Of a stretch of DNA of 51,122 nucleotides, positions 34,831-42,880 are shown piece after piece. The stretch's first letter is position 1. Each line of letters opens with the position of its first letter. A model generated the notes under the pieces. The model worked only from the letters and a program-made list of their open reading frames with translations. It ran no database searches and was not told the DNA's origin. Position numbers and translations under genes: made by a program. The stretch covers positions 1 through 51,122 of the forward strand of contig NZ_JANINT010000054.1 of the NCBI RefSeq assembly GCF_024509035.1, read 5' to 3'. The DNA comes from Nocardioides sp. (GTDB taxonomy: Bacteria > Actinomycetota > Actinomycetes > Propionibacteriales > Nocardioidaceae).

Positions 34831-35634
34831 ATGTCCACGCACGAACCCCCTCCCGGCAACGTCCCCCCGCCCCCTCCGGGCGGCTACGGCCAGACCCCGC
34901 CGCCGCCACCTCCTCCGGCGCCGTCGTACGGCGGCGGTGACAACACCGGCTACAGCCTCGGCAACGCGCTGTCCTACGGCTGGGCGAAGTTCCAGGCCAA
35001 CACGGGCCAGATCATCGTCTCCGCGGTCGTCCTGGTGGTCGGTCTCGGCGTCGTGGCCGTCCTGGGCACGCTCGTCATGAACGCGATGACCAGCGACGCG
35101 TCCTGCTCGGTGGACAACGGCGTGCTGAACTGCGACGAAGGCACCGGGTTCTTCGGGCGCCTGATCCTCCAGTCGCTGCTGTCCGCCGTGCTGCTGGTGG
35201 TTGCCTGGGTCATCGGCGCCGGCCTGGTCCGGGCCTCGCTCAACGTCACCGAGGGCAAGCCGTTCCTGTTCTCCGACGTCGTCAAGGCCGACAAGATCGG
35301 CTCGGTCGTGGTCGCCAGCGTGCTGATCGCGATCGCGACGTTCATCGGCACGATCCTGTGCTACCTGCCCGGCCTGGTGGTCGGCTTCGCGACGTCGTAC
35401 ACGCTGTACTTCATCATCGACAAGGACATGGCGCCGATCGACGCCATCAAGGCCAGCGTGATGTTCGTGAAGGACAACCTCGCGAACACGATCGTCTGGT
35501 ACATCGTCGGCGGCCTGGTCGCCGCGGCCGGCTTCCTCGTCTGCGTCGTCGGCGCCCTGGTCAGCGTGCCAGTGGTGCTGCTCGGCACGGCCTACACCTA
35601 CAAGACGCTCAACCGCGAGCCGGTCGCTCCGTAG
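34831..35634 (+). CDS. Proline-rich-arm integral membrane protein
   Basis: 267 aa. The N-terminal roughly 40 residues are low in complexity (PPPPPGGYGQTPPPPPPPAP). Then come NALSYGWAKFQANTGQIIVS and about five to six membrane helices, for example VVLVVGLGVVAVLGTLVM, LQSLLSAVLLVVAWVIGAGL, VVASVLIAIATFIGTILC and IVWYIVGGLVAAAGFLVCVV. The segment MAPIDAIKASVMFVKDNLAN is typical of the glycerophosphodiester phosphodiesterase-associated membrane domain and related actinobacterial proteins. Function unknown. ATG 34831 has AGGAG upstream. It is divergent from the molybdoenzyme across 156 bases in which I see no clear promoter or operator. Confidence 0.75.
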   Translation: MSTHEPPPGNVPPPPPGGYGQTPPPPPPPAPSYGGGDNTGYSLGNALSYGWAKFQANTGQIIVSAVVLVVGLGVVAVLGTLVMNAMTSDASCSVDNGVLNCDEGTGFFGRLILQSLLSAVLLVVAWVIGAGLVRASLNVTEGKPFLFSDVVKADKIGSVVVASVLIAIATFIGTILCYLPGLVVGFATSYTLYFIIDKDMAPIDAIKASVMFVKDNLANTIVWYIVGGLVAAAGFLVCVVGALVSVPVVLLGTAYTYKTLNREPVAP

Positions 35635-35638
35635 GGCG

Positions 35639-35941
35639 TCAGACCAGCTCGAGCCGCAGCCGCGCCGGGTCCCCGACCTGGAGGGACTCGGCGCGGCGCA
35701 CGGCCTTCTTGACCGGCAGCACGTAGCCCCGCTCCTTGTCGGGGAACACCGAGGTGCGCCAGGTCGAGCCGCCCAGCGTGACCTCCACCCGCACCGACCC
35801 GAACCCGCGCGGCGGGCCGGAGCGCAGCTGGATCTCCTCGGTCTCGTCGGCCGGCACCGTCGCGAACACCCACGAGGTGCCGGCGGGAGAGGACGACCAC
35901 TCCCACAGCTCTGCCTCGAACTCGCACGCCCACCCGCTCAT
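35639..35941 (-). CDS. DUF1905 domain protein
   Basis: 100 aa. It has the beta-barrel DUF1905 pattern: FEAELWEWSSSPAGTSWVFA, EEIQLRSGPPRGFGSVRVEV, TLGGSTWRTSVFPDKERGYV and LPVKKAVRRAESLQVGD. Members are small cytoplasmic proteins of unknown function. ATG 35941 has GGAGG just upstream. Its stop is only four bases from the convergent membrane-protein stop. Confidence 0.85.
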   Translation of the reverse strand: MSGWACEFEAELWEWSSSPAGTSWVFATVPADETEEIQLRSGPPRGFGSVRVEVTLGGSTWRTSVFPDKERGYVLPVKKAVRRAESLQVGDPARLRLELV

Positions 35942-36025
35942 GCCTCCAGGCTGCACCATCACGCCGACACCGGACATCCACCGCGACCTCGCCGGGCGTT
36001 CACGCCGACACGGGACCGTCGGGAC

Positions 36026-37138
36026 GTGCGCATCGCCCAGCTGGCCAACTTCATCGGACCCGCCTCCGGGGGCATGAAGACCGCGGTCGCTGCCCTGGGC
36101 GCCGGGTACGCCGCCGCCGGGGCCGAGCGGCTGCTCGTCGTGCCCGGGCCGGTCGACGCGGCCCGCACCACCGAGCACGGCGACGTCGTGCAGGTGCGGG
36201 CGCCCCGGGTGGGTGGTGGCTACCGCCTGATCGTCGAGCCGTGGCGGGTCATCGACGTGCTGGAGCGCTTCGCGCCCACGTCGGTCGAGCTCAGCGACAA
36301 GCTCACGCTGCTCCCGGTGGCGCGGTGGGCACGACGGCGCGACGTCGGCTCGGTGCTGTTCTCCCACGAGCGTCTCGACGACATGTTCGCGATGCGCAGC
36401 GGTCTCGAGACGACCTCGAAGGTCTCGATCGCGCTGCTCAACCGGGTGCTGGTGCGCAGCTTCGACACCGTGGTCGTGACCTCGCGCTATGCCCAGCGCG
36501 AGTTCCAGGCCGTGGCCGACGCGGCGGGCTGCCCCATGACGCGCGTCCCCCTGGGCGTCGACCTGGAGACGTTCCGGCCGCATCCCGCGCCGGTCTCGCC
36601 CGTGCTGCGCCTGGCCCACGTGGGCCGGCTGTCGCGGGAGAAGTCCCCCCATCTCGCGGTCGCGACGGCCGTCGAGCTGCATCGTCGGGGCGTGCCGGTG
36701 CGGATGGACGTGTACGGCGACGGCCCGCACCTCGACGAGCTGGTCGAGGTCGCGGGCGACGCCCCGGTGAGGTTCCACGGGTTCGTCGAGGGACGCGAGG
36801 ACCTCAGCCGCAGGATCGCGCAGGCAGACGTGGCGCTCTCGGTCTGCCCCGGCGAGACGTTCGGGCTGGCTGTTCTCGAGGCGTTGGCCAGCGGGACGCC
36901 GGTCGTCACGGCCGGCCGTGGGGGCGCCCGCGAGCTGGTCGACGGGCACTCGGGAGCCTGGGGCGAGCCCGACCCGGTGTCCCTCGCGGACGCGGTGCTG
37001 CGGGTGGCCGCCCGGCCCCCCGACTTACGACGGCGCGCCGCGCGGCTGCGAGCCGAGCGGTTCCCGTGGCAGACGACCGTCGACCGGATGCTCGACGTGC
37101 ACGCGGCCGTCTCCGACGGGGCGCTGGTGCCGGCCTAG
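36026..37138 (+). CDS. Glycosyltransferase family 4 protein
   Basis: 370 aa GT-B fold. The N-terminal domain begins MRIAQLANFIGPASGGMKTA, the usual acceptor-side loop. The C-terminal nucleotide-sugar domain has LRLAHVGRLSREKSPHLAVA, VRMDVYGDGPHLDELVEVAG, RFHGFVEGREDL and the donor-binding EX7E pattern in CPGETFGLAVLEALASGTPV. The GPASGGM loop and overall pattern resemble the PimB/MgtA group of mannosyltransferases or glucuronosyl-diacylglycerol enzymes, but the donor and acceptor are not determined. GTG start at 36026 without a clear Shine-Dalgarno. Confidence 0.9.
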   Translation: MRIAQLANFIGPASGGMKTAVAALGAGYAAAGAERLLVVPGPVDAARTTEHGDVVQVRAPRVGGGYRLIVEPWRVIDVLERFAPTSVELSDKLTLLPVARWARRRDVGSVLFSHERLDDMFAMRSGLETTSKVSIALLNRVLVRSFDTVVVTSRYAQREFQAVADAAGCPMTRVPLGVDLETFRPHPAPVSPVLRLAHVGRLSREKSPHLAVATAVELHRRGVPVRMDVYGDGPHLDELVEVAGDAPVRFHGFVEGREDLSRRIAQADVALSVCPGETFGLAVLEALASGTPVVTAGRGGARELVDGHSGAWGEPDPVSLADAVLRVAARPPDLRRRAARLRAERFPWQTTVDRMLDVHAAVSDGALVPA

Positions 37139-37148
37139 CCGCCTCAGC

Positions 37149-38015
37149 TCACCAGGGCATCGACACGAACGGCGAGGAGTACGCCGGGTCGCCTGCGAGC
37201 TGGGCCTCGGCGTCGGCGACCGGGATCCGGTGCCGCTCGGCCTCGAGCAGCATGGGGAGCAGGTGGACGTCGCCGGCGGTGGGGATGCCGGTGATCTCGT
37301 CGTGCGACAGAGCCCAGGACACCGCGGCGGTGATGCGGGCCTGGTCGTCGTACGGCTCGTACCAGGTGGTGTACCGCTGGGCATCACCCTCGGGCCAGTT
37401 GCGGCGCGACACGGTCTTGATCGTCATCAGGCCGGCGTCCTGCCGTCGCACCTCCGCGACCAGGGCCTCGTAGTCGGCGCGGTAGGACTCGTCGCGCCAC
37501 AGCACCGGGTTGAGCGGGGTGAGCACCGTCGCGAACGGGTGCCGACGCAGTGCCTCGAGGTGGGTGGCGGGCGCTTGGTCGCCGTGGCCGGTGATGCCGA
37601 CCGCGCCGACCATGCCCTGCTCCTGGGCCTGCAGCGCGGCCTGGAGGGCGCCGCCGGGACCGGTCGCCCGGTCGAGGTCGGCCAGGTCGCCGACGGCGTG
37701 CAGCTGGAGCAGGTCGAGGTGGTCGGTCTGCAGCCGCTCGAGCGAGGCGTTGATCTCGCGCCAGGCCGACTCGCGGTCGCGCTCACCCGTCTTGGAGGCC
37801 AGGAAGACCCGGTCCCGGATCCGCGGCATCCACGGCCCGAGCCGCAGCTCCGCATCGCCGTAGCTGGCCGCCACGTCGACGTGGTTGATGCCCCCGTCGA
37901 GAGCCTCCTGGATCGAGCGGTCCGCGACGTCCTGCGTCACCTCGCTCAGGGCGGCGGCGCCGTAGATCAGGACCGAGCTGCGATGTTCCAACCTGCCGAG
38001 CCTGCGCGTCTCCAC
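37149..38015 (-). CDS. Aldo/keto reductase
   Basis: 288 aa. The TIM-barrel AKR tetrad is visible: Asp and Tyr in NHVDVAASYGDAELRLGPWM, Lys in VFLASKTGERDRESAW, and His in DHLDLLQLHAVGDL. The closing NADPH-binding segment is AVSWALSHDEITGIPTAGDV. It probably reduces an aldehyde or ketone with NADPH. GTG 38015 lies 16 bases after the hmgA stop in the same direction, so the two may be co-transcribed; CATAGT six bases upstream is a weak -10 match. Confidence 0.9.
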   Translation of the reverse strand: METRRLGRLEHRSSVLIYGAAALSEVTQDVADRSIQEALDGGINHVDVAASYGDAELRLGPWMPRIRDRVFLASKTGERDRESAWREINASLERLQTDHLDLLQLHAVGDLADLDRATGPGGALQAALQAQEQGMVGAVGITGHGDQAPATHLEALRRHPFATVLTPLNPVLWRDESYRADYEALVAEVRRQDAGLMTIKTVSRRNWPEGDAQRYTTWYEPYDDQARITAAVSWALSHDEITGIPTAGDVHLLPMLLEAERHRIPVADAEAQLAGDPAYSSPFVSMPW

Positions 38016-38031
38016 GACTCCACTATGCACC

Positions 38032-39240
38032 TCAGGAGTTGGAGAACACCGCCGGGTTTCCGCCGTCCGGCCCACGCCCCGCCCACGTCCAGGCGTACGC
38101 CGGGTCCTCGACCGCCAGCCCGCCCTCGCCGAGCTCGAGCGGGGCGAACGTGTCGACCATGACCGCCGACTCCTCGAAGTACTCCACGCCCAGCGAGGCC
38201 TCGATCGCCGCGGGCTGCGGCCCGTGGGCGTAGCCGCCGGGGTGCAGCGAGATCGAGCCCAGGCCGATGCCCGAGCCCTTGCGCGCCTCGTAGTCGCCAC
38301 CGACGTAGAACATGACCTCGTCGCTGTCGACGTTGGAGTGGTAGTAGGGCACCGGGACGGCCAGCGGGTGGTAGTCGACCTTGCGCGGCAGGAAGTTGCA
38401 GATCACGAAGTTGTGGCCCTCGAAGACCTGGTGCACCGGCGGCGGCTGGTGCACCTTGCCGGTGATCGGCATGAAGTCCTCGATGTTGAACGTGTAGGGG
38501 TACAGGCAGCCGTCCCAGCCGACCACGTCGAACGGGTGGGTCGCGTACGTCATCCGGGTCCCGACGACGCCCGCGCTGGTGCGGTGCTTGACCAGCACCT
38601 CGACGTCGGTGCCCTCCGCCGTGAACGGCGCGGTCGGCCCGTGCAGGTCGCGCTCGCAGTACGGCGCGTGCTCGAGCAGCTGGCCGTAGCGCGACAGGTA
38701 GCGCTTCGGGGGCGCGATGTGGCTGTTCGCCTCGATGGCGTAGAGGCAGCTGCGCTCCGCTGGCACCCACCGGTGCGTGGTCGCCCGCGGGACCACCACG
38801 TAGTCGCCGGCGCGGTAGGAGATCACGCCGAACACGGTCTCGACCACGCCCGACCCGGACTCGACGTACACGCACTCGTCGCCGATCGCGTTGCGGTAGT
38901 ACGGCGACGGGTCGGTCCCGGCGACGACGTAGGAGATCCGCACGTCGTTGTTGGCGAGCACGAGGCGACGGTCGGTGACGGGGTCCCGCCCGGTGTCGAG
39001 GTCGTGGAGCTTCAGGTGCCGGGCCTTGAGCGGGTGGTTGGGTGTGCGCGACTGGTCGGGCAGCTCCCAGACCTCCGAGCCGACCAGCGCCGACGGCACC
39101 CCGCGGTGGTAGAGCAGCGAGGAGTCGGAGGAGAAGCCCTCCTCGCCCATCAGCTCCTCGTAGTAGAGGCGGCCCTCAGGGTCTCGTGCCTGCGTGTGTC
39201 GCTTCGGCGGCACCTCGCCGAGGCACCGGTAGTGAGCCAT
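38032..39240 (-). CDS. hmgA: Homogentisate 1,2-dioxygenase
   Basis: 402 aa Fe(II) dioxygenase opening the ring of homogentisate to maleylacetoacetate in tyrosine and phenylalanine breakdown. It has GDECVYVESGSGVVETVFGV, VVVPRATTHRWVP, VVGWDGCLYPYTFNIEDFMP, VPVPYYHSNVDSDEVMFYVG and the iron site SISLHPGGYAHGPQPAAIEA. ATG 39240 (MAHYRCLGEVPPKRHTQ) is preferred over upstream in-frame codons because the family begins there. The divergent genes at 39327-41299 supply fumarylacetoacetase, giving a split homogentisate cluster. Confidence 0.94.
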   Translation of the reverse strand: MAHYRCLGEVPPKRHTQARDPEGRLYYEELMGEEGFSSDSSLLYHRGVPSALVGSEVWELPDQSRTPNHPLKARHLKLHDLDTGRDPVTDRRLVLANNDVRISYVVAGTDPSPYYRNAIGDECVYVESGSGVVETVFGVISYRAGDYVVVPRATTHRWVPAERSCLYAIEANSHIAPPKRYLSRYGQLLEHAPYCERDLHGPTAPFTAEGTDVEVLVKHRTSAGVVGTRMTYATHPFDVVGWDGCLYPYTFNIEDFMPITGKVHQPPPVHQVFEGHNFVICNFLPRKVDYHPLAVPVPYYHSNVDSDEVMFYVGGDYEARKGSGIGLGSISLHPGGYAHGPQPAAIEASLGVEYFEESAVMVDTFAPLELGEGGLAVEDPAYAWTWAGRGPDGGNPAVFSNS

Positions 39241-39313
39241 CGCCCTGTCGATCCTCTCCGCGAGACCATGACACCGATAATCGAACACACTCGTCCGCTA
39301 TGTGCCTGCTCGC

Positions 39314-39319
39314 TAGAGT
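39314..39319 (+). promoter_or_regulatory. -10 box of the 39327-41299 operon
   Basis: TAGAGT lies seven bases before GTG 39327 with no Shine-Dalgarno, consistent with a leaderless transcript. The 86-base gap to hmgA must also hold that gene's promoter. Confidence 0.45.
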
Positions 39320-39326
39320 AGCGACC

Positions 39327-40178
39327 GTGTCAACGGAACCCCTCCCCCTGGCCTGGCGCGGCCTGGTCGACGACGCCGCGATCTTCCCGCCGGGCGACGC
39401 CCCGCTGGCCGACGCGGCAGCCGCCCACCTCGCGCGCCGCTCGCAGCCGTACGCCGACCTCGTCGGCACGTTCGTCGTCAAGGACACCGACCTGCCGGCG
39501 CTCAAGGCCACGCCCCTGGCCCTCTCGGTCGTCGTGACCGGCGGCGCGGGCGCCATCGCGGGCGTCGCGTCGCTGGCGCGCAAGCTGCACATCGCCGTCG
39601 AGGGCGTCGAGATCGCGCTCCGCGATCCCGGCGACCCGGTCGGCGCGGCTCGGCGGGTGAGCGCGGCCGTCGACGCCGTCCGCGCCGAGGGGCAGCTCGA
39701 CGACCACGTGCCGGTCCACGTCGAGATCCCGGCCGACTGCACACCGGGCTCCTGGCTCGCGGCGGCCGACGAGGTCGCCGCGCAGGAGTTCCGGCTCAAG
39801 CTCCGCACCGGCGGGCTCGAGGCGACCACGTTCCCGTCCGCACCGACCCTCGCCGGGTGGATCGATGCCGCGCTCGACCGCGAGACGCCGTTCAAGTGCA
39901 CCGCCGGGCTGCACCGCGCCGTGCGGCACACGGGCCCTCCGGAGTCCGGCGGCTTCGAGCACCACGGCTTCCTCAACCTCCTCCTCGCCACCAGCCGCGC
40001 GTTCGACGGGGCGACGACGGCCGAGACCACCGAGCTGCTCGAGCGCCGCGACGATCGGGCGCTCGCCGCCGAGGCGCGTGAGCTCGACCTCGGCGGCGCC
40101 CGGCGCTGGTTCACCTCCTTCGGGTCCTGCTCGGTCGACGAGCCGCGGGACGACCTCGTGCGACTGGGGCTGATGTGA
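39327..40178 (+). CDS. Uncharacterised protein in the homogentisate cluster
   Basis: 283 aa. I do not recognise a named family. The sequence begins LPLAWRGLVDDAAIFPPGDA and has PLALSVVVTGGAGAIAGVAS, VPVHVEIPADCTPGSWLAAA, EFRLKLRTGGLEATTFPSAP, PFKCTAGLHRAVRHTGPPES and GGFEHHGFLNLLLATSRAFD. The alternation of strands ending in acidic or basic residues (VEI, KLRTGG, KCTAGLH) suggests a TIM-barrel fold. GTG 39327 follows a TAGAGT box. Its stop overlaps the fahA start by one base (TGATG), so it is translated together with fumarylacetoacetase and likely serves the same pathway. Confidence 0.8.
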   Translation: MSTEPLPLAWRGLVDDAAIFPPGDAPLADAAAAHLARRSQPYADLVGTFVVKDTDLPALKATPLALSVVVTGGAGAIAGVASLARKLHIAVEGVEIALRDPGDPVGAARRVSAAVDAVRAEGQLDDHVPVHVEIPADCTPGSWLAAADEVAAQEFRLKLRTGGLEATTFPSAPTLAGWIDAALDRETPFKCTAGLHRAVRHTGPPESGGFEHHGFLNLLLATSRAFDGATTAETTELLERRDDRALAAEARELDLGGARRWFTSFGSCSVDEPRDDLVRLGLM

Positions 40179-41299
40179 TGAACGGCTTCGGTCTCGACCA
40201 CCTGCCGTACGGCGTGTTCTCCGTCGCCGGCGGCCCGCGCCGGGTCGGCGTGCGCATCGACGACGGCGATGAGTCCTGGGTCGTCGACCTGTTCGCGGCC
40301 ACCGGCCGCCCCGAGCTCGAGGCACCCTCGCTGAACGCGTTCATGGCGCTGGGGCCCGACACCTGGCGCGAGACCCGGGAGCAGGCCGCGGCGGAAGCCG
40401 AGGCGCTGCGGCACGCCGTACCCCTCGCGGACGTGGCGCTGCACCTGCCGATCGAGGTCGCCGACTACGTCGACTTCTACGCCAGCGAGCACCACGCGAC
40501 CAACGTCGGCCGGATCTTCCGCCCCGACGGCGAGGCGCTGCTGCCCAACTGGAAGCACCTGCCGGTCGGCTACCACGGCCGCGCCGGCACGGTCGTCGCC
40601 TCGGGCACCCCGATCGTGCGGCCCTCCGGGCAGCGCCGTGGCGACCCGACGCCGACGTACGGCCCCTCGACCCGCCTGGACATCGAGGCCGAGCTCGGCT
40701 TCGTCGTGGGGGTGGGCTCCGAGCTCGGATCACGCGTGTCGTACGACGCCTTCGCCGAGCACGTCTTCGGCGTGGTCGGGCTCAACGACTGGTCCGCGCG
40801 CGACATCCAAGCCTGGGAGTACGTGCCCCTCGGCCCGTTCCTCGGCAAGTCCTTCGCGACGTCGATCTCCCCGTGGGTGACCCCGCTCGCCGCGCTCGAC
40901 GCCGCGTGGGTCGAGCTGCCCGGGCAGGATCCCGAGCCGCTGCCGTACCTCGGCCCCGGCGCCACCCGGGGGTTGGACATCGACGTCGAGATCGAGGTGA
41001 ACGGCGAGGTCGTCAGCCGCCCGCCGTACCGCACGATGTACTGGTCGCCGGCCCAGATGCTCGCCCATCTCACGGTCAACGGCGCGAGCCTGCGCACCGG
41101 CGACCTGTTCGCGTCCGGCACGATCAGCGGCCCCGAGCCCGACCAGCGCGGCTCGCTGCTCGAGCTGGGCTGGGGCGCCGACGACGCGTTCCTCGACGAC
41201 GGCGACGAGGTGGTGCTGCGTTACACGGCGCCGGGCACGTGGGGCGGGCGGATCACGCTGGGCGAGGTCGGCGGCGTCATCACGCCGACCTCCACCTGA
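40178..41299 (+). CDS. fahA: Fumarylacetoacetase
   Basis: 373 aa. It hydrolyses fumarylacetoacetate to fumarate and acetoacetate, the last step of homogentisate breakdown. It has ADYVDFYASEHHATNVGRIF with a metal-binding Asp, WKHLPVGYHGRAGTVVASGT, the metal-site glutamates in LDIEAELGFVVGVG, GLNDWSARDIQAWEYVPLGP and FLGKSFATSISPWVTPLAAL. The C-terminus contains GSLLELGWGA. ATG 40178 overlaps the preceding stop; GTG 40175 is a possible alternative. The last 79 bases overlap the convergent MptB-like gene. No maleylacetoacetate isomerase gene is seen in the window. Confidence 0.95.
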   Translation: MNGFGLDHLPYGVFSVAGGPRRVGVRIDDGDESWVVDLFAATGRPELEAPSLNAFMALGPDTWRETREQAAAEAEALRHAVPLADVALHLPIEVADYVDFYASEHHATNVGRIFRPDGEALLPNWKHLPVGYHGRAGTVVASGTPIVRPSGQRRGDPTPTYGPSTRLDIEAELGFVVGVGSELGSRVSYDAFAEHVFGVVGLNDWSARDIQAWEYVPLGPFLGKSFATSISPWVTPLAALDAAWVELPGQDPEPLPYLGPGATRGLDIDVEIEVNGEVVSRPPYRTMYWSPAQMLAHLTVNGASLRTGDLFASGTISGPEPDQRGSLLELGWGADDAFLDDGDEVVLRYTAPGTWGGRITLGEVGGVITPTST

Positions 41300-42789
41300 G
41301 GCTCGATCAGCACCGGGGGGTCGGGCCGCTGCACGGGGATCCACTCCGCGCCGACGATCCGCTCGATGCGGGTCCGCGACCGTCGGGTGAGCAGCAGCAA
41401 CGGCACGAGCATGGCGACGATCATGCTGCCGAGCACGATCGCGTAGTAGGCGTCGTGGAGCGATGAGTCCATCGGCGCGACCAGGCCGAAGACCGTCGAC
41501 ACCGCGAGCAGGCCCGCGGCGGCGACGCGGGGCAGCCGGATCGCGGCGAGGAACGGCACCACCCACAGCAGGTACCACAGGTGCACGACCGGGCCGAGCA
41601 GCACCGTGACGCCGACGACCAGCGCCACGGCCTCCAGCGCACGAGCCCGGTCGCCGGTGCGCCAGCGCAGGGCGGTGACGACGACGGTGCCCACGGTGGC
41701 GACGGTGCCCACCTGGCGCACGATCCCCAGGAACGTCGCCGGCGACGTGCCGAGGCCGAGTGCTGCGGAGATCCAGTCGAGCAGCCCACCGACCAGCGTC
41801 GTGGCCGAGAGCGGGGTGCTGACCGTGCCGGGGACGCCCAGCGCGTGCGCCCATCCGCTGCCCAGGCCGGTGAGGACGCCGAGCCCGAGCAGCACGCCGA
41901 CCGACACCAGGCCCACGCCGCCGAGCCGGCGCACGCGATCGCCCCAGGCGGCCGCCACGGGCAGCGTCACCAGCGCGACGCCGACACAGACCAGTCCGCC
42001 GGGGAGCTTCACCGCGGCCGCGAGTCCTCCGAGCACGGCACCGGCCACCCAGCCGCGCTCCACCGCCACCACCAGGGCGGCCGCCATCAGCCCGACCATG
42101 AGCAGGTCGTTGTGCAGTCCGCCGACGCCGTTGGCGAGCATCAACGGCGACACCAGCACGACGGCCGAGGCCAGCGCCGGGTCGACCCCGCTCCACTCCG
42201 CGAGCCGCGGCACCGCCCAGGCGAGCAGCACCAGACCGACCAGCGCGAGCAGGCGGTGACCGACGACCAGCACCCACGGGTTGCCGGTGAGGCCGGCGGC
42301 GGCCTCGCCGAACGCCACGGGCACCGGCCCGTACGGCGTCACCGTGAGCATCCAGCGCGGGTCGACCGCCTCGGCCACGGGCAGCCCGGCGATCGCCCCG
42401 GGGCCGTACTCGTACGGCGAGAGCCCCAGGTGCGCCAGCATCCCCTGCGCGGCGTAGGACCAGCCGTCGCGGGAGAACAGCGGCGGCGCCAGCACCAGCG
42501 GCGCGCTCCACACGGCCGCGGCGTACCGCACCAGCGACAGCGCGTCCTCGCGGTCCTCGCCCTGGGCCACGGCCACGTGGCGGCACAGCGAGAGCCAGGA
42601 GGCGGCGACCAGGCCCAGGCCCAGCAGGACGACGGACAAGCCGGCCATCCGACCGGCCTCCGCGCCGCGCAGGTCGGCGAGGGGGGCCAGGCCCATCAGC
42701 CAGGTCGACCCCGGCAGCGTCGACACGACGAGCCCGCCCACCAGGACGAGCACCCCGCCCGCGAAGCCACGAGTCAGCACGCGATGCAC
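41221..42789 (-). CDS. MptB-like polyprenol-phosphomannose-dependent mannosyltransferase
   Basis: 522 aa polytopic membrane protein with a dozen or so hydrophobic segments. A GT-C-type first loop contains an acidic motif (LFSRDGWSYAAQGMLAHLGL, SPYEYGP), followed by VTPYGPVPVAFGEAAAGLTG and GGLHNDLLMVGLMAAALVVA, which match the alpha-1,6-mannosyltransferase MptA/MptB family of lipoglycan synthesis. It would use decaprenyl-phosphomannose on the outer membrane face. The polar C-terminal tail is proline-rich, and its last 25 or so residues are encoded by the strand opposite the 3' end of fahA. GTG start at 42789. Confidence 0.85.
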   Translation of the reverse strand: MHRVLTRGFAGGVLVLVGGLVVSTLPGSTWLMGLAPLADLRGAEAGRMAGLSVVLLGLGLVAASWLSLCRHVAVAQGEDREDALSLVRYAAAVWSAPLVLAPPLFSRDGWSYAAQGMLAHLGLSPYEYGPGAIAGLPVAEAVDPRWMLTVTPYGPVPVAFGEAAAGLTGNPWVLVVGHRLLALVGLVLLAWAVPRLAEWSGVDPALASAVVLVSPLMLANGVGGLHNDLLMVGLMAAALVVAVERGWVAGAVLGGLAAAVKLPGGLVCVGVALVTLPVAAAWGDRVRRLGGVGLVSVGVLLGLGVLTGLGSGWAHALGVPGTVSTPLSATTLVGGLLDWISAALGLGTSPATFLGIVRQVGTVATVGTVVVTALRWRTGDRARALEAVALVVGVTVLLGPVVHLWYLLWVVPFLAAIRLPRVAAAGLLAVSTVFGLVAPMDSSLHDAYYAIVLGSMIVAMLVPLLLLTRRSRTRIERIVGAEWIPVQRPDPPVLIEPQVEVGVMTPPTSPSVIRPPHVPGAV

Positions 42790-42868
42790 GGTAGGGAGCC
42801 GGCCCGACGGGGAGGCGAACGGCGAGAGACCCCGCGGCGTACGCCGGACGAGCAGCCGATCGCGGGTC

Positions 42869-42874
42869 TACGGT
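42869..42874 (+). promoter_or_regulatory. -10 box of the FAD monooxygenase gene
   Basis: TACGGT lies six bases before ATG 42881, with no Shine-Dalgarno, fitting a leaderless start. Confidence 0.4.
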
Positions 42875-42880
42875 GCCTCC

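Noticed and set aside
36026..37138. Firm naming as PimB or MgtA
   Set aside because: The GT4 fold is clear, but the motifs visible do not fix the donor or acceptor.
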